Assembly: GCF_964204645.1 (NCBI RefSeq)
Contig: NC_134029.1
Coordinates: 24,384,450-24,448,449 of the forward strand
Direction of reading: 5' to 3'
From: Tubulanus polymorphus
Lineage: Eukaryota; Nemertea; Palaeonemertea; Tubulaniformes; Tubulanidae
Length of the DNA stretch: 64,000 nucleotides
Position numbers and translations under genes: made by a program. Below, one piece after another: positions 61,310 through 64,000 of the stretch (positions are counted from its first letter, which is position 1; each line of letters opens with the position of its first letter). The notes under the pieces are model-generated. The model saw only the letters and a program-made list of their open reading frames with translations, searched no databases and was not told the DNA's origin.

Positions 61310-62733
61310 TTTTGTCATCATCATGCTATTTATAAACACCCATGCAATCAAACTGTTTACTTACTAATCATTTTGACCGAATGAACGACTGCGAAACCTC
61401 CGAACTGTTAAAAAATTCGTCTGAAAATGTTAGATATTAAAAAGATATAGATATATGATAATGATATATAATATGAAATATATACCTCGATAAATTTTGC
61501 TTGAAAAAGACGGGTAGGCGAAATCTCAATGAACAATGGAAACTTATTAATTAAAGTCCCACAATCGGAAAGCCGAAAGGTTATGTCACATAGTTCTTAA
61601 ACATTCGATACATAAAATATTTTCTATTTCCTTGAAAATGGTTAGTGGGAAACCGAAAAATCGATATTTCATAGTAAATTTTAGCATTTCGATATCTCAA
61701 CTCTGATTGTGAGATTTGGATTTTTATGTTTTAATTATTGAGAGATTTCGCCGTTTATTGAAGCAGTAGTGACATTCCCTACCTTGTAGTAATTAAGATT
61801 CTTTTCAACGTCTGATATTTCAGGGATAAAAGATTCAGCTAAAAGATAATCGCTTCGCAAATTAGGAAATGTTTGAGTTAACTAATTCTAAATACCATGG
61901 CGCTATACTAAAGCGATCCACCAGCCTGGTGGTAATAGCCGCTGTACGCATCCCTTACCTCTACTATTAGATCCCTTCAATGCGTATTGCAATATGAAGG
62001 GTTCAAAATACGACACGTTTAATGTGAAAATTATATGCGAAAAATATTTGTTTTACCGAAAAAAACTCCATTTTGGGGGAATAAACATCTGTCTGAGCGC
62101 GACAGGTGTCTGAAATATGAAACCAATTGAGGCAATAGTCTGTGCAGTTTCTGATCCTCGCCGACTGAAATTATGCTTGTTTTCTGTCATTTGAAACCGA
62201 ATTGTGACAAATAATCGATATAAGAACACGTCAGACCACTGTAATTCGTTCGACGTTTGACCATATGTCATCAATCCATGTACCGGTATATGTATTTTAG
62301 AACTTTCCTTAAAATCCCTAAAGAAAAATCTTCCTATCTTAGATATCATAGAGGTCCTAATACTCTATTCCAGAACAAGTCATTCTTAAACAAGCTTTTC
62401 ATTTCATTCCCCTTTTAAGCTACTCAATGTTAGGTTTTAGAATATAGTGATCTTACAGCAGGTTTATCTCAACACCAGTTCTTATGTGGAGTTTCGACTC
62501 GATTTAATGAGTTCTCAAATTGTAAATGAATTCGTTAATTTAAACCTGTTGAACTCCGAATCAAGGTGATATCATATAGACTATTAAACTATAGTCGTAT
62601 ATGTTACCACGCATTAATCTTATATTATACGTTTATTTGTCTGTTATAATGTGTTATTTTTTCATTGACAAATGATGTGTTTAGTAATTATAAACATTTG
62701 AACGCTCCACCCAAAAATAAGAATATACAACTG

Positions 62734-62892
62734 TACCGTACGGTGCTGACGCTATGCTCATCGTTAGCGGATCTTTCATACACCAATATTAGCCACCCCT
62801 GGTAGTTGAGTCATATCGAATGCCAGAGTCGATTCGTGTTAGTGTATGAAAAATCCGCTAACGATGAGCATAGCGGCAGCACCATACGGTGT
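62734..62892. mobile_element. Palindromic MITE, CCGTACGG family, copy 3
   Basis: About 159 bp, TACCGTACGGTGCTGACG at the left, GCAGCACCATACGGTG at the right, with long inner inverted blocks around TTAGTGTATGAAAAATC. It lies 3.4 kb past the second kinase gene. Confidence 0.75.
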
Positions 62893-64000
62893 ATTTGTAT
62901 TACAACATATTGAGTGCAATTATTGTTTCTGTAACATATTGTTTTTCTTATATTCTCTGTGATGTTTTATAATTATAAATACTTCTTGAGGTCACTCTAG
63001 TTACCTATCGTTGAGGTGATGAGCGTGAATAAATTTCATTTCAATTTCACCGTCATTAGTAGACTTTGGTGTAGGCCCAATGTTGCCCGCGAGTGTCTGG
63101 TGTTTGTAGTTCATTTACAATCAAATAAAGATATCCTCGGTGAAGATCTGAACACAAATGAATTGTGGGTGTCTAGCTGAAGGTTGCAGATTCATTCCAC
63201 CAAACATGGATTGGAAGGAAATATTAAATACATCAAACAAGTTGATTTTTCAATGTCATGTATTAAAATAGTATATTTTTTCTCTACTTTATATTTACAA
63301 ACTTTCACCTAGTGAAGAAAAAGAATTTATTGCCATCACAAAAATTCGACAATATCTTATTGTAGCAAACATGATTAGAAATTCAACAGAGACAAGACTT
63401 TGAATCGATCAGCCACGTCCATTCATTCATCATAAAAACAAAGCTATTACACTTAAACTTAACTTGGGTCGTCATCATTTGAACAAGTCATCTAATTACT
63501 GAACTCATCACTATTTTTGATTCCTAATCTGTTATTTCAAATTAAATTTACTAAGTGTAAGTCATAATTTTGATCAATCGTCAACATAATAATCGTCTAA
63601 ACTACACCGATTTAAGCAAGTTTGACCATATTTTCAAAATTTAATAATCCACAAATAACATGTACACGTGTATAACCCTTACCAATTTTCACCGGCACAA
63701 CAAATTATCTACAAAAACCACGACAGAATTTCAAAATAATTCATAATAAAATGCATGAAGAAACAATAAACATCAGGACAAAATATGCAAAGATATAATT
63801 AGAAGTTATTTGTTCAAATATTGGCGACACTTGCACGTTTCATATCAGAATATCAATATAGCACTCAGTGTTCTCATTGGCCAGTTAGCTGAATGACCTC
63901 ACAAAATGGACCAATCACAATAGAGAACTAAATGTCTGTATGTACATATATATATCACAATATTCTGTATTGTGCACAAATACTGATTGTATATTCTACA

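Larger units (their letters stand above)
59309..64000. other. Gene-free right edge
   Basis: Apart from the foldbacks at 59971 and 60582, the repeat at 61196 and the MITE at 62734, this is AT-rich sequence without a supported exon. The open frame at 62053-62349 has no coding character. Confidence 0.5.

Overview
This is animal nuclear DNA. It is AT-rich, has GT-AG introns, many micro- and minisatellites and short palindromic transposons, and holds a few widely spaced genes. The recognisable genes are two class A GPCRs, two SUMO genes and two hydroxylysine-kinase-like genes. Gene content and repeat style fit a marine invertebrate, perhaps a lophotrochozoan, but the sequence does not prove the clade.

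Layout. At 1-9 kb there is one intronless rhodopsin-class GPCR (minus strand, 2130-3344). A minus-strand exon at 9047-9125 encodes a signal peptide and ends in a strong splice donor; the rest of that gene was not found. From 9 to 40 kb the DNA is mostly non-coding. A few exon-like open segments stand out (13.0, 14.6, 15.7, 17.6 and 39.2 kb), and large tandem arrays dominate: a 2-kb 9-bp minisatellite at 18.7-20.7 kb, 44-bp and 29-bp minisatellites, a (TA)n tract, and three purine/pyrimidine-asymmetric tracts at 29.9, 32 and 35.4 kb. A 320-bp interspersed repeat occurs at 11.9 and 27.1 kb.

From 40 to 60 kb lies the gene-dense part. In order it holds an intronless orphan GPCR (40437-41477, plus); an unidentified minus-strand gene seen as its last three exons (42525-42894); a four-exon SUMO2/3-type gene (43773-45315, plus); a SUMO1-type gene (47127-48190, minus) that converges on it and shares all its intron positions; and two five-exon hydroxylysine kinase (HYKK/AGPHD1-type) paralogues in tandem (50181-53672 and 56454-59308, plus) with a decayed exon-3 relic between them. 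The last 4 kb holds short foldback elements but no gene I can support.

The most notable points follow. The SUMO1-type gene shows no reading that ends in the diglycine needed for conjugation. The two kinase genes share a nearly identical exon 3 although their other exons have diverged, which suggests gene conversion. The stop codon and last residues of the first kinase gene come from an inserted palindromic element, and its start codon lies about 50 bp from the end of an 805-bp terminal-inverted-repeat element that carries a MADF-like coding relic. A 198-bp hairpin with 97-base arms sits at 60.6 kb. No rRNA gene, convincing functional tRNA or CRISPR array was found.
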